Shown one piece after another: positions 1 through 7,924 of a stretch of 64,000 nt of DNA. The notes below the pieces were generated by a model. It saw nothing but the letters and a program-made list of their open reading frames with translations. It ran no database searches and was not told the origin of the DNA. The translations under genes were made by a program, and so were the position numbers. Origin of the DNA: Zoogloea sp. LCSB751 (GTDB lineage: Bacteria; Pseudomonadota; Gammaproteobacteria; Burkholderiales; Rhodocyclaceae); assembly GCF_002028455.1 (NCBI RefSeq), contig NZ_MWUM01000016.1, positions 1 through 64,000 on the forward strand. Reading direction: 5' to 3'. Position 1 is the stretch's first letter. Every line of letters begins with the position of its first letter.

Positions 1-440
1 TCGACTGGTATCGCGCCCGCTGGGAGATCGAACTGTTCTTCCTGGTGCTCAAGGAAGGCTGCCGGGTCGAGCGCCTGCAACTGGCCGACACGCGTCGCCT
101 GCAAAGTGCGCTGGCGCTTTACATGGTGATCGCCTGGCGGATCAACCGCCTGATGCGCCTGGGTCGGAGCCTGCCCGATTTACCCGCCGACATGGCGTTC
201 GAAGCCGATGAGTGGCGGGCCGCCTTTATCCTGAACAAGAAGCCCATCCCGACAGCCGTGCCCGCGCTGAACACCGTCTTGCGCCTGATCGCCCAGCGTG
301 GAGGCTTCCTGGCCCGCCGACATGATGGTGAGCCCGGCGCCAAGACAATCTGGCTCGGTCTCCAGCAGCTGGCCGTCTTTGTCGAAGGCATGCGCCAGGC
401 AAGGAAAATGGATCAGGGGTGAATTGTGTGTAAGGGGATG
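1..440 (+). mobile_element. IS50-type (IS4 family) insertion sequence, right end
   Basis: The window opens inside an insertion sequence. Its outer end is placed at 440 because the 19 bases at 422-440, read inward on the reverse strand (CATCCCCTTACACACAATT), match the IS50 outer end at about 13 of 19 positions, including the central TTA-ACACAA. The coupling-protein reading frame resumes exactly at 441. IS50-group elements usually duplicate 9 bp of target, so the expected duplication is CCTTGAGCG (441-449), but the other flank lies outside the window. Confidence 0.75.
3..422 (+). CDS. IS4-family (IS50 group) transposase, C-terminal part
   Basis: Only the last ~139 residues are visible; the gene continues leftwards beyond the window. 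Near the start the sequence YRARWEIELFFLVLK fits the YREK signature of IS4-family transposases exactly (Y-x2-R-x3-E-x6-K), with the E being the third catalytic acid of the DDE triad. The following CRVERLQL and the helical tail are typical of the Tn5/IS50 branch. The stop codon lies 18 bp inside the proposed IS end. The gene mobilises its own IS by cut-and-paste transposition. Whether it is intact cannot be judged from this fragment. Confidence 0.85.
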   Translation, partial: DWYRARWEIELFFLVLKEGCRVERLQLADTRRLQSALALYMVIAWRINRLMRLGRSLPDLPADMAFEADEWRAAFILNKKPIPTAVPALNTVLRLIAQRGGFLARRHDGEPGAKTIWLGLQQLAVFVEGMRQARKMDQG

Positions 441-2234
441 CCTTGAGCGATACAACGATAAAGCAGGTGCGGTGAAGGCTTCAATGTTGCCGTAAGACTG
501 GAATTCATCGATCAGTATGTGGAAGCGGCGGCTACGGCTGTCGGTCAAGTCACCCAGAATGACGGTGTTAGCGAAGTAGAGAATGCCCTTGATCAGTCCT
601 TCGGTCAGCGTGGGAAAACTCTCGGACGGCTTCAAAATGAGCACTTTTCGCTTCGGCTTCTCGCTCATGATCCAAGCACGTATTGACAGCTTTTTGATGC
701 TTTCTGCCTTGTCCCATTCGTCAGCATACTGAACGATAGTGGCACACAAGCTTTTCCAGCCATCCATGAACGCCGGTTTCATTAGCGCCGCTTTCTCATT
801 GCCGCTCAGATACGGAAAAATGCGCTGGTTCTGCTCGTCAATCGGTTGTTTGATGAACTCGGCAAAGTCCTTCCATTGCCAGTTTGGCTGTTTTCGCTTG
901 AGATGTAGGCAAACCCCCTTGAAGTAGCAGGTCTTCTTCAAACGGATGGTTTCGTTCTCATCGCTCAATTGATCATTGACCATATCCTGGGTGACAAAGC
1001 TCAGATAAGCCGAAGAACGTAAGGCTCTGGCTGTCGCTTGATAGACCGGGGTCTTGCTGTCGTAACAGTCGTGAATTCGTCCCAACTGAATGATGTCAGC
1101 CGTGTAGGTGCCCAGATTGAACATGACACTGGCCAAGGTGTCCTTGGCTGAATTCAAGACCTGTCGGGCTTCAGGATAGTGCTCGCCAATGATCAGGGAC
1201 AAGGCTTCGCCGTTCCTGGTGAGCAGATGGGCCAACATGCCATAGTTCCATGCCTTCGGTGCCAAAATCTGTAACACCTTGGTTGCCCCTGTACAGACGG
1301 CTACGGCAGCCAGTGACCAAATCTCGTTGCTCTCTTCAACGGGGATTTTTCCCTTCCAGAAAGCATTGGCCACCAACGGGTTGCGTAAGTCTTCCGCGAT
1401 GTTCCAGCAAACCCCACCTTCTTCATGCGGCGCAATTTTGATGATGTGGCTACTGTGGAAATACTTGCAGTAGTCCGATTTTGGGGTGTCGGCGATCAAT
1501 AATTTGAGGGCTTCGCCGTTGCGAATACGTTGATAGACCTGAGCTACTTCCAGAAAGTAGATGAGCTGGGTCTTGCCGCGCCCCGTTCCACCAATATAGA
1601 GCGCGTGCGAACGACGAAGGGTTTCTGGCTTCTCAATGAATCGGCCTGGCTTCAGATGCTGGGGGCTGTAATGCTTCGGGTTGGTGGGATTAAATTCCTG
1701 GTCGGCGCCGATCACCAAGCCTGAACCTTTCCCGTTGCGGCAAAGAAAGCCGAATTCGCGTTTCAAGGTACGGTAGGCGATTTTTCCTTCCAGCAGTTCC
1801 TTGCCCCTGATATGGCGAACACCCCCCACGGGGTTGAGCGATTTCCAGAAGATCCAGCCACCACAAGCCACACCGACAACCATTGCCATCAGCCAACGAT
1901 AGACAAGGTAATCGCCCAAACCGATCTGGTTCAGACGGTGTAGATAAGCATGGTAGTAGTGAAAAACTTCCCCCTGAAAGAGCTTGGAGACGAGTCCAGC
2001 AAGGACTTGCCAGAACGCCTGCACATGAAAAATCGGTGGTCGCTCGCTGGGTGGTGCAGGAAAGAAGGGATAGTTGGCCCATGACAACAACAGCACAAGG
2101 CTGGTAACAATCACGGTGACGAAAAGCCCCATGAACATGGCTGAACCGACATGAACCGTCTGGATGGTGGTGTCCAAGGGCTGCTGATCGCCAGGTAACA
2201 TCCACTTTGCTTTGTTCTCTCTTTTGATAGTCAT
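441..2234 (-). pseudogene. Type IV coupling protein (TraD/TrwB-like), 3' end removed by IS
   Basis: The protein starts with an N-terminal membrane region (two hydrophobic segments near residues 35-55 and 110-130), followed by a P-loop GGTGRGKTQLIYF near residue 215 and a Walker B segment HILIDEFQ near residue 580, the layout of VirD4/TraD/TrwB ATPases that hand relaxase-DNA to the transfer channel. Native sequence ends with ALSLYRSR at 441; beyond that the frame runs into the IS and stops at about 180. The C-terminal part beyond Walker B is lost, so ATPase and hexamer function are probably lost. The gene follows a small membrane-protein gene after 9 bp, so the two form an operon. Family-level assignment is firm; the exact subfamily is not. 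Confidence 0.8.
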
Positions 2235-2243
2235 TCTGAACTC

Positions 2244-2453
2244 TCAAGCCATGAATTCAAGAAAGAGAAACGCTGCATAAAACAAGATATACAACAAGAC
2301 TGGAATGATGAATTTCAGCTTGTAACTATGTTCTGCCCACCATGGATTTGGGGGGTTGATGTACGATTGATTTCTGTACTTGTAATCCCCCATGATCTCG
2401 GTGGGGATGAAGACTGAATCTTCTTCTGTCAAATCTTCTTGTTTGTGCTCCAT
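2244..2453 (-). CDS. Small single-span membrane protein upstream of coupling protein
   Basis: A 69-residue protein with a polar N-terminal half and one hydrophobic segment near the C terminus (about residues 48-67, LKFIIPVLLYILFYAAFLFL). A purine-rich ribosome binding site (AGAAGAGAAG) lies just before the ATG. It ends 9 bp before the coupling-protein start on the same strand, so it is probably co-transcribed and may act at the inner membrane during transfer. I do not recognise a family. Position and topology are the only functional clues. Confidence 0.6.
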   Translation of the reverse strand: MEHKQEDLTEEDSVFIPTEIMGDYKYRNQSYINPPNPWWAEHSYKLKFIIPVLLYILFYAAFLFLEFMA

Positions 2454-2552
2454 GATCTTCTCTTCTTCTTTTTGTACAAGCTACAAAAATAATCAGAGAA
2501 AGCAAGCTAACAATCAAAAGTTTAAAGAAAAATTGTTACTTCAACTTTCCCA

Positions 2553-2737
2553 ACTTCCCCAGATACCCCAGGCTTTTTCAAAGTCGACACAACGGTGTAT
2601 GGAATCCATCTATATACCCATTTTTTTCTTGATTAAGAAAAGAATGGGGTATCTGGGGAAATCCTTCGGAACCAGCATAAACAGGGGCTTTGAGCTTCCC
2701 CAGGCGCTTGGGGAAGCTCTGGGGAAGCTGGGGTAAA
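2553..2737. repeat. Dispersed repeat copy R1 with paired 16-bp inverted repeats
   Basis: This is one of two copies (the other at 17178-17363, same orientation) of a ~185-bp non-coding repeat. It holds a perfect 16-bp inverted repeat, TTCCCCAGATACCCCA at 2555-2570 and its complement at 2645-2660, separated by 74 bp, and then a 24-bp palindrome at 2694-2717 with nine-base arms (GCTTCCCCA). CCCCAG/CTGGGG words continue to about 2860. Copy R1 lies upstream of the coupling-protein operon. The wider gene-free stretch 2454-3037 shows no convincing reading frame apart from this structure. Confidence 0.8.
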
Positions 2738-3037
2738 TGTTGGGAAAATGCTTCAGTTTTTCCGCTGGGGACACATGATCTTCCCCGTGCTGGTCAAAAA
2801 TTACCCCAGGCCATGGGGAAATATCCCCGGCTAAAGCTGAATTTTCCCCAGGACTTCCCCAGGGGGTGATCGAGATTGTGAGTCCTCGGTCAAGTCGTTC
2901 ATTCCCTTGAATCTGCGAAATCGCTCTCTGATGACCACCTAATCGCTTCAACCTGAGCGACTCTAACCGACCCATAGCAGACGTCTATATTTGGCATAGA
3001 TAGCACAACTTATTTCCCTCACAGGCACCCGCGACCA

Positions 3038-3076
3038 TGTCACAAAAATGACATCAACGAGTCATCAGGGTGTCAT
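3038..3076 (+). promoter_or_regulatory. Four phased Pho half-sites (tandem Pho boxes) upstream of ptxA
   Basis: Four TGTCA-like hexamers, TGTCAC, TGACAT, AGTCAT and TGTCAT, start at 3038, 3049, 3060 and 3071, exactly 11 bp apart with 5-bp spacers. An 11-bp direct repeat of TGTCA-type units is the known geometry of PhoB sites, and four units make two tandem boxes. The last unit ends 84 bp before the ptxA start. PhoB control would switch on phosphite use under phosphate starvation; this is inferred from the site only. Confidence 0.75.
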
Positions 3077-3105
3077 ATCACGACATTACCATCGCTGCAA
3101 TTCAG

Positions 3106-3139
3106 ATTCGTAATCAGGTCATCATTTTTGATTACGAAT
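3106..3139. promoter_or_regulatory. Perfect 11-bp dyad in the ptxA leader
   Basis: ATTCGTAATCA (3106-3116) and its exact complement TGATTACGAAT (3129-3139) flank a 12-bp spacer, 12 bp upstream of the ptxA ribosome binding site. If PhoB starts transcription shortly after 3076 the dyad is transcribed, so it could act as a DNA operator (for example for the LysR protein PtxE) or as an mRNA hairpin. Which of the two cannot be told from sequence. Confidence 0.6.
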
Positions 3140-3159
3140 TCAAATCTGCCGGAGGTGTC

Positions 3160-3978
3160 ATGATCGAACTACAGAATGTCTCAGTCAGTTATGGTGATGC
3201 GATTGCACTGTATCCCACCACTCTCAAACTCCATCAGGGACAGTTCACCGTATTGCTCGGATCTTCCGGCGCTGGAAAATCCACGCTACTTCGCTGTATT
3301 AATTCGCTGCATGCGTCGCAGCGCGGCACCACCATTGTCGCCGGCTTAGGAAATTTGGCGAACTCGCGTGCATTGCGCATGCATCGCCGACAGACTGGCA
3401 TGGTGTTTCAACAGCATCAATTGATTGGCCGACTGACGGCTTTGCAAAACGTTTCGATGGGCCGAATGGGCTACCACACGGCATTACGCAGTCTATTCCC
3501 CCTCCCGGCGAAGGATCAATCCATATGCCTGCAAAGTCTGGACCGAGTCGGCTTATTGCACAAAGCCTTAAGCCGTGTCGACGCATTGAGCGGCGGCCAG
3601 CAGCAACGCATCGGTATTGCCCGGGCTCTGGCTCAGCAACCTAAACTGGTGTTGGCTGATGAACCGGTAGCCAGCCTCGATCCTGCTACTGCAGAGCGAG
3701 TGCTAAGTCTGCTGCACCGCATTTGTAAAGAGGACGGGATTTCGGCGGTCGTCAGCCTGCATCAGGTAGACCTCGCTCAACGTTATGCCGACCGTATTAT
3801 TGGCCTGTCCCATGGCCGAGTCATTTTTGATGCCGCACCGCAGACTTTGGATCAAGCCAGTTACGACACGCTGTATGAACAAGTACCCCGTTCTTCTTTG
3901 AGCGTTCCACAAGACGCTCGAGAGGAACGGCTTATCGATACTTCATTTCCCATGCAACTTGCTACCGTAAAGGATTGA
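3160..3978 (+). CDS. ptxA: Phosphite/phosphonate ABC transporter ATPase
   Basis: This 272-residue protein powers phosphite import across the inner membrane as the ATPase of the PtxABC transporter. It has Walker A GSSGAGKST near residue 36, the ABC signature LSGGQQQR near residue 146 and Walker B LVLADEP just after, which is the PhnC-type pattern. The start is set at the ATG at 3160 because GGAGG sits at 3151-3155; the frame is open further upstream to 3070, but that would overlap the Pho boxes and the leader dyad. The substrate-binding protein gene follows after 2 bp, so translation is probably coupled. Assignment to phosphite rather than phosphonate rests on the downstream phosphite dehydrogenase. 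Confidence 0.92.
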   Translation: MIELQNVSVSYGDAIALYPTTLKLHQGQFTVLLGSSGAGKSTLLRCINSLHASQRGTTIVAGLGNLANSRALRMHRRQTGMVFQQHQLIGRLTALQNVSMGRMGYHTALRSLFPLPAKDQSICLQSLDRVGLLHKALSRVDALSGGQQQRIGIARALAQQPKLVLADEPVASLDPATAERVLSLLHRICKEDGISAVVSLHQVDLAQRYADRIIGLSHGRVIFDAAPQTLDQASYDTLYEQVPRSSLSVPQDAREERLIDTSFPMQLATVKD

Positions 3979-3980
3979 TT

Positions 3981-4841
3981 ATGAAAAAACTCGCATCCGC
4001 ATTAATGTCTGTCTTGCTTGCCGCCGTCTGCAGCATTGGCCATGCATCATCCAATCCCGATCCAGAAACGCTCAAAGTTGCGCTACTGCCGGACGAAAAC
4101 GCATCGACCGTAATTAAAAACAACAAGCCGCTCGAAATCTATCTGGAAAAAGAGCTGGGAAAGAAAATTGAGCTGGTGGTTACCACTGATTACTCGTCAA
4201 TGATCGAAGCCATGCGTCACGGCCGTATCGACATGGCATATTTTGGCCCCTTGTCGTATGTGCTGGCTAAGCAAAAGAGCGACATCGAGCCATTCGCAGC
4301 GATGAAGCAAAAGGGTAGCACTACCTACCAGTCCGTATTGATCGCCAATACTGGCGCCGGCATCGCCAAAATCAGTGATATCGTCAACAAGAATGTCGCT
4401 TACGGTGATAAGGCATCCACCTCCAGCCATTTGATTCCGAAGTCGATATTGGCGGAAAACGGTTTGAAAGCCGGCGAAAACTATCGCGAACACTTTGCCG
4501 GTGCGCATGACGCGGTGGCCATGGCCGTGCAAAACGGTCACGCGCAGGCTGGCGGCTTGAGTAAGCCGATTTTTGAATCCCTGGTTCAGCGCGGACTGGT
4601 CGATCCCAACAAAGTAAAAGTTCTTGCCGAATCGAAGCCATATCCGCAATACCCGTGGACCATGCGCAGCAATCTGAAGCCGGAACTGAAGGAAAAGATC
4701 CGTGCAGCCTTCTTGAATCTCAAAGATCCGGAAGTCCTGAAACCTTTCAAAGCCGATGGTTTCGGCCCGATCAGCGACAAAGACTATGACGTGGTGCGCA
4801 GCCTTGGCACACTGCTCAAGCTCGATCTGTCGAAGTTCTAA
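3981..4841 (+). CDS. ptxB: Phosphite ABC transporter periplasmic binding protein
   Basis: A 286-residue PhnD/PtxB-type binding protein that captures phosphite in the periplasm and delivers it to the PtxC permease. A signal peptide is clear: MKKLASALMSVLLAAVCSIG followed by HASS, with cleavage likely near residue 24. The mature part has the family segments LLPDENAS, YFGPLSYVLA and the STSSHLIPK phosphate-contacting loop. The ATG at 3981 is preferred, with AAAGGA at 3969-3974; an in-frame TTG two codons earlier is less likely. It sits between ptxA and ptxC with almost no spacing, so it belongs to one operon. Confidence 0.92.
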   Translation: MKKLASALMSVLLAAVCSIGHASSNPDPETLKVALLPDENASTVIKNNKPLEIYLEKELGKKIELVVTTDYSSMIEAMRHGRIDMAYFGPLSYVLAKQKSDIEPFAAMKQKGSTTYQSVLIANTGAGIAKISDIVNKNVAYGDKASTSSHLIPKSILAENGLKAGENYREHFAGAHDAVAMAVQNGHAQAGGLSKPIFESLVQRGLVDPNKVKVLAESKPYPQYPWTMRSNLKPELKEKIRAAFLNLKDPEVLKPFKADGFGPISDKDYDVVRSLGTLLKLDLSKF

Positions 4842-5651
4842 GTGAGCGACAGCATGCAAGCTGATTTTGGTTTGATTCTGGCCGAGCGCCAGCGCGTATG
4901 GAACCGCACGATACTGCAGTTTGCCGTTGTGCTGGCGATTGTGATCGGTTGCTGGTATTACGTCGGCCTATTTGATGCCGAGCGATTGAAGGATGGCATG
5001 CCAAGCCTGGTAAAAATTGCCGGCGAGATGTTCCCACCGAACTTCTCGCAGGCTGGCACCTGGGTCAAACCGGTACTGGATACCTTGGCCATGAGTATCG
5101 CCGGCACGGCAATCGCGGTATTGCTATCCATTCCCTTAGGAGTGCTCGCCGCGCGGAATACTAGCCCTCATCCACTCGTGTATCAAGCCACACGCGGCAT
5201 GTTAAACGCTTTGCGATCGATACCCGAACTGATCATGGGCATCCTGTTCGTGGCAGCCGTTGGCTTCGGCGCATTGCCGGGTGTTTTAGCCCTAGGCTTA
5301 CATTCGGTTGGCATGATCGCCAAATTTTTTTCGGAATCGATCGAACATGCCGATCCGGCACCGGTAGAAGCCGCGCATGCAGCGGGCTGCACGCCATTGC
5401 AGGTGATTTTTCATGGGATCTTTCCCCAAGTGCTTCCGCAAATGGCCGATACCGCGATCTATCGATGGGAATACAACTTCCGTGCTTCGACCGTGATGGG
5501 CATGGTCGGCGCCGGTGGAATCGGGTTCGAGCTGATGGGCTCTCTGCGCATCATGCAATACCAGGATGTCTCGGCTATTTTGCTGGTTATTTTAGGCATG
5601 GTTACCCTCGTCGACGCCTTCAGCTCCTTCCTGCGTCGCAAGTTCAAATAA
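4842..5651 (+). CDS. ptxC: Phosphite ABC transporter permease
   Basis: A 269-residue PhnE/PtxC-type inner-membrane permease with about six hydrophobic segments. The cytoplasmic coupling loop that docks with the ATPase is visible as EAAHAAGCTPLQVIFHGIFP, near residues 171-190. The GTG start directly follows the ptxB TAA stop; an ATG four codons later is an alternative. The gene is the third of the ptx operon and lies 24 bp before ptxD. General PhnE function is secure and phosphite preference is inferred from context. Confidence 0.9.
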   Translation: MSDSMQADFGLILAERQRVWNRTILQFAVVLAIVIGCWYYVGLFDAERLKDGMPSLVKIAGEMFPPNFSQAGTWVKPVLDTLAMSIAGTAIAVLLSIPLGVLAARNTSPHPLVYQATRGMLNALRSIPELIMGILFVAAVGFGALPGVLALGLHSVGMIAKFFSESIEHADPAPVEAAHAAGCTPLQVIFHGIFPQVLPQMADTAIYRWEYNFRASTVMGMVGAGGIGFELMGSLRIMQYQDVSAILLVILGMVTLVDAFSSFLRRKFK

Positions 5652-5675
5652 CTCCCAAAGCTTACAAAGGTTTTT

Positions 5676-6686
5676 ATGAAGCCCAAAGTCGTCCTCACCC
5701 ACTGGGTGCACCCGGAAATCATCGAATTGTTGTCCGCTAGCGCCGATGTTATCCCCAACACCACACGGGAAACCTTGCCGCGTTCTGAGGTAATTGCGCG
5801 AGCCAAAGATGCGGATGCACTCATGGCTTTCATGCCGGACAGCATCGACAGCGCGTTTCTCGAGGAATGTCCAAAGCTGCGTGTCATCGGCGCCGCGCTT
5901 AAAGGCTATGATAACTTCGATGTCAACGCCTGCACACGCCACGGTGTATGGCTTACGATTGTGCCGGATTTGCTTACGATCCCGACCGCTGAACTGACTA
6001 TCGGCCTTCTTCTCGGTTTGACAAGGCATATGCTGGAAGGCGATAGGCAAATCCGTAGCGGACACTTCCAAGGCTGGCGGCCGACACTATATGGCTCTGG
6101 TTTGACAGGAAAAACGCTTGGCATCATTGGTATGGGGGCGGTCGGCCGTGCAATCGCCCAGCGCTTGGCTGGCTTTGAAATGAATCTCTTGTATTGCGAT
6201 CCGATTCCGCTCAATGCCGAACAAGAAAAGGCTTGGCACGTACAGCGCGTCACGCTCGATGAACTGCTCGAAAAATGTGATTATGTCGTGCCGATGGTTC
6301 CGATGGCCGCAGAGACACTGCATCTGATCGATGCCACCGCGTTGGCCAAGATGAAAACCGGTAGCTACCTGATCAATGCATGTCGCGGCTCGGTCGTGGA
6401 TGAGAATGCGGTGATAGCAGCACTGGCGTCTGGAAAACTAGCTGGATATGCAGCCGATGTCTTCGAGATGGAAGAATGGATACGCGCTGATCGCCCGCAG
6501 GCTATCCCCAAGGCGCTGCTCGACAATACGGCACAAACGTTTTTTACGCCGCATTTGGGATCGGCGGTCAAGGAAGTTCGGCTTGAAATCGAGCGGCAGG
6601 CAGCGATGAACATCATCCAGGCACTCGCTGGTGAAGAACCGATGGGCGCGATTAATCAGCCGTATCCGGGAGTAAAGGCGGCGTGA
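5676..6686 (+). CDS. ptxD: NAD-dependent phosphite dehydrogenase
   Basis: This 336-residue enzyme oxidises phosphite to phosphate while reducing NAD+, letting the cell use reduced phosphorus as a P source. It is a D-2-hydroxyacid dehydrogenase fold protein with the Rossmann motif GIIGMGAVG at residues 149-157. The residues known as catalytic in Pseudomonas stutzeri PtxD fall at the same numbers here: M53, K76, R237 and E266, with the histidine at 293 (292 in the reference). D175 supplies the acidic residue that favours NAD over NADP. Segments ALKGYDNFDV, VPDLLTIPTAEL and GYAADVFEMEEW match PtxD closely. A ribosome binding site precedes the ATG. Among dehydrogenases of this fold, this combination is specific to PtxD. 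Confidence 0.95.
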   Translation: MKPKVVLTHWVHPEIIELLSASADVIPNTTRETLPRSEVIARAKDADALMAFMPDSIDSAFLEECPKLRVIGAALKGYDNFDVNACTRHGVWLTIVPDLLTIPTAELTIGLLLGLTRHMLEGDRQIRSGHFQGWRPTLYGSGLTGKTLGIIGMGAVGRAIAQRLAGFEMNLLYCDPIPLNAEQEKAWHVQRVTLDELLEKCDYVVPMVPMAAETLHLIDATALAKMKTGSYLINACRGSVVDENAVIAALASGKLAGYAADVFEMEEWIRADRPQAIPKALLDNTAQTFFTPHLGSAVKEVRLEIERQAAMNIIQALAGEEPMGAINQPYPGVKAA

Positions 6687-7567
6687 TAGATCTGGAGCGT
6701 GTGGCGACGTTCATTGCCGTCGTCAAATGCGGGGGCTTTCGCGAAGCGGCGAAGCAAACTGGATTGTCCCAGCCAACAGTAACGCAGCATATCAAGCGGC
6801 TGGAGCAGTCTTTGCAGGCCCGGCTGATTGACCGCGCAACAATGCCGCAAAGCCTGACATTGGAGGGAAAGATTTTTTTCCCCTATGCGGAACAATTGCT
6901 CCGTACTAGCCATAAGGCTACGGCAGCCCTCCACAATAAAAGCCTGGTCGTTGGTGCAAGCTCCAATATCGGCATTTATCTTTTACAACCCTATATCAAG
7001 GCGCTCCAAGATAAATTAGCAAACAAGATCGATGTGAGGATCGGCAAAAATATCGAGATTGCCGCTTTGCTGGAAACGCTTGAAGTGGATGTAGCGGTAA
7101 TGGAGTGGTGGGACTCACGTCCTGGGTTCGTCTCAACAGTATGGCGGCGCGAGAGGATGGTTGTCATTGTTCGCCCCGGCCATCCTTGGGCTGCCGAGTC
7201 GACCATTCCACTTAAGTGGTTAAAATCCCAGAACTTGCTTGGAGGCGAAGCGGCTACCGGAACTGGGCGCCTACTACAACAATATGCCGGTGCCGACTCG
7301 GCAGAGTTCACAGTGGGTATGCAGTTAGGTAGCACCGAGGCGGTCAAACACGCGGTCCACGCAGGGCTAGGAATCTCGCTTGTGATGGAAAGCGCGGTCA
7401 AGCATGAACAGGCAAGCGGATGGTTACATGCAATTCCGATTGAAGAAGATGTTTACAAAGATCTTTATCTCGTACATCGCTCAGAAACTTCGTTAAGCGG
7501 TCCGGTGGCAAGCCTTGCAGATTTGATTCTCCATTCTCCGGATTTAGGCTCAATAGAATATAAATAG
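6683..7567 (+). CDS. ptxE: LysR-family regulator of the phosphite operon
   Basis: A 294-residue LysR-type transcription regulator. The N-terminal winged helix-turn-helix is clear (GGFREAAKQTGLSQPTVTQH, residues ~19-38), followed by a typical effector-binding domain. Its GTG start overlaps the ptxD stop by 4 bp, so it is translated with the operon, as ptxE is in the known ptxABCDE cluster. In the reference organism ptxE has been suggested to regulate the operon, but PhoB is the main switch; here the leader dyad at 3106-3139 is a possible target. The regulatory role is inferred from position. Confidence 0.85.
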   Translation: MIDLERVATFIAVVKCGGFREAAKQTGLSQPTVTQHIKRLEQSLQARLIDRATMPQSLTLEGKIFFPYAEQLLRTSHKATAALHNKSLVVGASSNIGIYLLQPYIKALQDKLANKIDVRIGKNIEIAALLETLEVDVAVMEWWDSRPGFVSTVWRRERMVVIVRPGHPWAAESTIPLKWLKSQNLLGGEAATGTGRLLQQYAGADSAEFTVGMQLGSTEAVKHAVHAGLGISLVMESAVKHEQASGWLHAIPIEEDVYKDLYLVHRSETSLSGPVASLADLILHSPDLGSIEYK

Positions 7568-7665
7568 CAAAACGAATGTCTGCTTCTGGCCGTTCCCTGC
7601 CTGAACGATGCCGGTCATAACAACAATATTTGGTGGTCAGGTGCAAGGCGATTTGATGGCCAAAC

Positions 7666-7908
7666 TCATTCGAGATTCCCCTTGAATCCATCGCACTGGG
7701 TGAGTTCAAGGGGTTCCTGTGTCGCCCAGGTCACGCTGAAGAAGATGGGGCAATAACATTGCAGAATGTCACTGCTCGGTTGCCCGACACGACGGATACG
7801 TCCTTCTCGCCAGATGGCGTTGGCGCAAGTTCGGCAGATGATGTCGCTACTGAGTTCGTGTGCTTCTTCGGATTTGGCGAGTGCTTTGAGTGTGGGGCTG
7901 ATGATCAT
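7666..7908 (-). CDS. Small cysteine-rich plasmid protein
   Basis: An 80-residue protein with a strong ribosome binding site (AAGGAGAACC) before the ATG at 7908. The frame is open further upstream, but that would reach into the relaxase gene. It contains CRTCANAIWREGRIRRVG and then a CYC pair about 30 residues later, which together could bind a zinc ion. It lies 16 bp after the relaxase gene on the same strand and is probably the last gene of the mobilization operon. I do not recognise the family. Confidence 0.6.
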   Translation of the reverse strand: MIISPTLKALAKSEEAHELSSDIICRTCANAIWREGRIRRVGQPSSDILQCYCPIFFSVTWATQEPLELTQCDGFKGNLE

Positions 7909-7924
7909 GCGGTTCTCCTTTTTA

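Noticed and set aside
2610..2975. 121-codon reverse-strand frame over repeat R1
   Set aside because: It is formed by the CCCCAG/CTGGGG repeats, has no ribosome binding site and has no equivalent in copy R2.
3070..3159. Longer start for ptxA
   Set aside because: The upstream open frame overlaps the Pho half-sites and leader dyad; the ATG at 3160 has GGAGG at the right distance.
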